In this document: one piece after another, positions 62,599 through 64,000 of the stretch
How the letters are laid out: every line of letters starts with the position of its first letter
How positions within the stretch are numbered: position 1 is the first letter of the stretch
Origin: Echinicola rosea
Lineage (GTDB): Bacteria; Bacteroidota; Bacteroidia; Cytophagales; Cyclobacteriaceae
Direction of reading: 5' to 3'
NCBI RefSeq assembly: GCF_005281475.1
Contig: NZ_CP040106.1
Span: 2,570,501 to 2,634,500, forward strand
Length of the DNA stretch: 64,000 nucleotides
Position numbers and translations under genes: made by a program
Notes under the pieces: model-generated
The model's database searches: none
The model's input: only the letters and a program-made list of their open reading frames with translations
Told to the model about the DNA's origin: nothing

Positions 62599-62621
62599 TG
62601 CTTGCGAGAGTGGTTAAAGAA

Positions 62622-62662
62622 AAAAAAGGATAGCCGAATATGTATTTTGGCTATCCTTTTTT
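62622..62662 (+). terminator. Intrinsic terminator of rfbB
   Basis: AAAAAAGGATAGCC (62622-62635) pairs perfectly with GGCTATCCTTTTTT (62649-62662), 13-base loop. Confidence 0.9.
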
Positions 62663-62724
62663 GTTGATGGTGAATGAAGCAGTTCATAATTGATATTTGC
62701 ATTTTCATAACTTGGATATTTGAG

Positions 62725-62732
62725 TATATTTG
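62725..62732 (+). promoter_or_regulatory. -7 promoter box of the export operon
   Basis: TATATTTG, an exact TAnnTTTG match, 43 bases before the ATG at 62776. A TTTG at 62696-62699 is at a slightly long spacing (25). Confidence 0.5.
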
Positions 62733-62775
62733 ATTTGATATAACACCAATCAACATAGTAGAATTCTAGTTTTGA

Positions 62776-63579
62776 ATGAATAAATTGCTGTTTGCTATCC
62801 CCATAGCACTGCTCATGATTTCGTGCATTAGTAATAAGCGTCTTAATTATTTGCAGAACTTACCCGAAAACGATCCAATTGATCTGGACGAGTTTATTCC
62901 TTATGCAGAGGTGGATTATGAATATATTCTGCAGCCTTTTGATATCGTAGATATTGATTTTGCTTCCTCCGATGAGGAGCTGACGAAGGTGTTTGAATAC
63001 CAGGGTGCTCGAAACGCACGCGGATCCGGAGGTGGTAATAATGGTGGTGATCCATTTTACTTTACTGGATATACCATCGACAAGGACGGAGCGGTACGGA
63101 TTCCAAAACTTGGCAGGATCAAGATCGCAGGACTATCAGAAGAGGCTGCGCGTGCCAAGATCGAAAAAGAAATCAACGAGTATTTCAAAGATGAGGTTTA
63201 TGTGAGGTTGAGAATAGGAGGGATACGTTTTACTACTATCGGGGAGTTCAACAGTTCTGGTACCAAGGTGATCTATAAAAACAGGGCGACTATTTTCGAC
63301 GCAATTGCTTTGGCAGGCGAGAGCGATATATTGGCAAAGAAAAATGAACTGTTTCTGATTAGACAATACGATGGAGGTACCAAAATCCACCAGATCAACC
63401 TAAACGATCGGGCCTTGCTCGCCTCACCATATTATTTTATCCAGCCCAATGACATTCTTTACCTGCAGCCAATGTCCGTTAGACAGGTCGGAGATGCTAA
63501 TAACCTTGCAACCACACTACAGCTGGCTATTGGATTGGTGACAGCAGTATTGTTCTTTGTTGCCCTTACAAAAAATTAA
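62776..63579 (+). CDS. Wza-like polysaccharide export lipoprotein
   Basis: A 267-residue outer-membrane lipoprotein: signal peptide with lipobox at ISC (cysteine 17), the PES/Poly_export domain (QPFDIVDIDF, GYTIDKDGAVRIPKLGRIKIAGL), one SLBB-like region (about 150-235), and a C-terminal hydrophobic helix (about 245-263). It forms the outer-membrane channel for exopolysaccharide or capsule. It is followed 3 bases later by the Wzc-like gene. Confidence 0.9.
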   Translation: MNKLLFAIPIALLMISCISNKRLNYLQNLPENDPIDLDEFIPYAEVDYEYILQPFDIVDIDFASSDEELTKVFEYQGARNARGSGGGNNGGDPFYFTGYTIDKDGAVRIPKLGRIKIAGLSEEAARAKIEKEINEYFKDEVYVRLRIGGIRFTTIGEFNSSGTKVIYKNRATIFDAIALAGESDILAKKNELFLIRQYDGGTKIHQINLNDRALLASPYYFIQPNDILYLQPMSVRQVGDANNLATTLQLAIGLVTAVLFFVALTKN

Positions 63580-63582
63580 TAC

Positions 63583-64000
63583 ATGAGAGATGCTTATGAC
63601 ATGCCGAAGTTTGAGGAAGACGATAGGCCGGTAGATATAAAGTACTATTTGCTAAAGTATTTTCGGTTTTGGCCCATATACTTGGTCAGTACAATGATAG
63701 CTTTGGCTGGTGTATTCATGTATCACCGGTACACGGTTGAGAGGTATGAAGTAAGGGGCAGCATGCTGATCAATGCTGCTCCAAGCCCTGAGGTGCGCAT
63801 ATTGGACCGGTCAAATATTTTTGAAAATCCGGGTACCCTGGAAAATGATATGTTGGTTTTTACATCCAAAAACCTTGCGGCAAAAGCACTTGAAAAAGTG
63901 CATTTCGATGTGAGTTATTTTGCTTATACCAATATAAAAGAGATAGAGCTGTACCAAAAATCTCCTGTCATGGTAAAGGTGGATTGGGACCATGTCCAGC
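63583..64000 (+). CDS. Wzc-like chain-length determinant/tyrosine kinase, 5' part only
   Basis: Begins at ATG 63583 and runs off the window after 139 codons without a stop. The N terminus MRDAYDMPKFEEDDRPVDIK, then LLKYFRFWPIYLVSTMIALAGVF as first transmembrane segment and a periplasmic Wzz-type domain (YEVRGSMLIN, TLENDMLVFTSKNLAAKAL). The C-terminal kinase domain expected of Wzc homologues would lie outside. It works with the Wza-like lipoprotein. Confidence 0.85.
   Translation, partial: MRDAYDMPKFEEDDRPVDIKYYLLKYFRFWPIYLVSTMIALAGVFMYHRYTVERYEVRGSMLINAAPSPEVRILDRSNIFENPGTLENDMLVFTSKNLAAKALEKVHFDVSYFAYTNIKEIELYQKSPVMVKVDWDHVQ

Noticed and set aside
1..64000. CRISPR array, tRNA or rRNA genes
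   Set aside because: No regularly spaced short direct repeats with spacers and no tRNA T-loop or rRNA signature were found by eye; a tRNAscan-SE run would be decisive.

Overview
The window looks like a chromosome segment of a marine-type Bacteroidetes bacterium, probably Cytophagia/Cyclobacteriaceae (the genus cannot be fixed from the sequence alone). The signs are type IX secretion parts (an SprF/PorP-like protein and a type B C-terminal sorting domain), Bacteroidetes-restricted families (DUF4407, DUF5687, IPExxxVDY, NFACT next to a PhnP-like hydrolase), Bacteroidetes-type promoters (-7 TAnnTTTG, often a TTTG near -33), few Shine-Dalgarno sites and several GTG/TTG starts. No rRNA, tRNA or CRISPR array was seen.

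Layout. 1-7.8 kb: metZ under a SAM-I riboswitch, an SGNH hydrolase, a convergent DUF4407/DUF5995 pair, 1.6 kb of repeat-rich noncoding DNA, and a Tat-exported Gfo/Idh/MocA oxidoreductase. 8-13.7 kb: a sulfur-handling block with a cysteine-bearing Crp/Fnr regulator, a universal stress protein, a TauE exporter, an MBL-rhodanese protein and two YeeE/YedE halves. Two matching Crp-type operators sit at identical spacing from two promoters in this block. 13.7-14.8 kb: repeats and a MITE-like element. 15-18.4 kb: an MFS transporter and metG, whose mRNA is probably leaderless. 18.7-31 kb: a secondary-metabolite locus with a small Cys-rich protein, an Sfp-type phosphopantetheinyl transferase, a C-A-T-TE NRPS and a 2,229-residue A-T-KS-AT-ACP-aminotransferase hybrid. 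31.5-36.8 kb: a DUF5687/ABC transporter pair, oligopeptidase B and MscL. 37-45 kb: outer-membrane proteins (HhH-barrel, PorV/PorQ-like, Omp85), yidD, lgt and nadE. 45-56 kb: acpP-fabF-rnc, IPExxxVDY-pyk, NFACT/MBL, two kinase-less response regulators, miaA and pfkA. 56-60 kb: a T9SS cargo protein with its SprF partner. 60-64 kb: the start of a surface polysaccharide cluster (epimerase, rfbB, Wza-like, Wzc-like cut by the window edge).

Most novel candidate: the compact two-protein assembly line plus its activating PPTase. It should load an amino acid, extend it with one malonate, transaminate the beta-ketone (no KR/DH/ER is present), add a second amino acid and release by thioesterase. A 20-bp identical AT-rich element carrying the interrupted palindrome AAAAT-GT-ATTTT lies upstream of both the PKS/NRPS genes and the PPTase and may co-regulate them. 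Other notable signals are the Crp-type operator pair in the sulfur block, and a dispersed repeat family with 15-bp terminal inverted repeats and an internal hairpin that shows a compensatory base change between copies.
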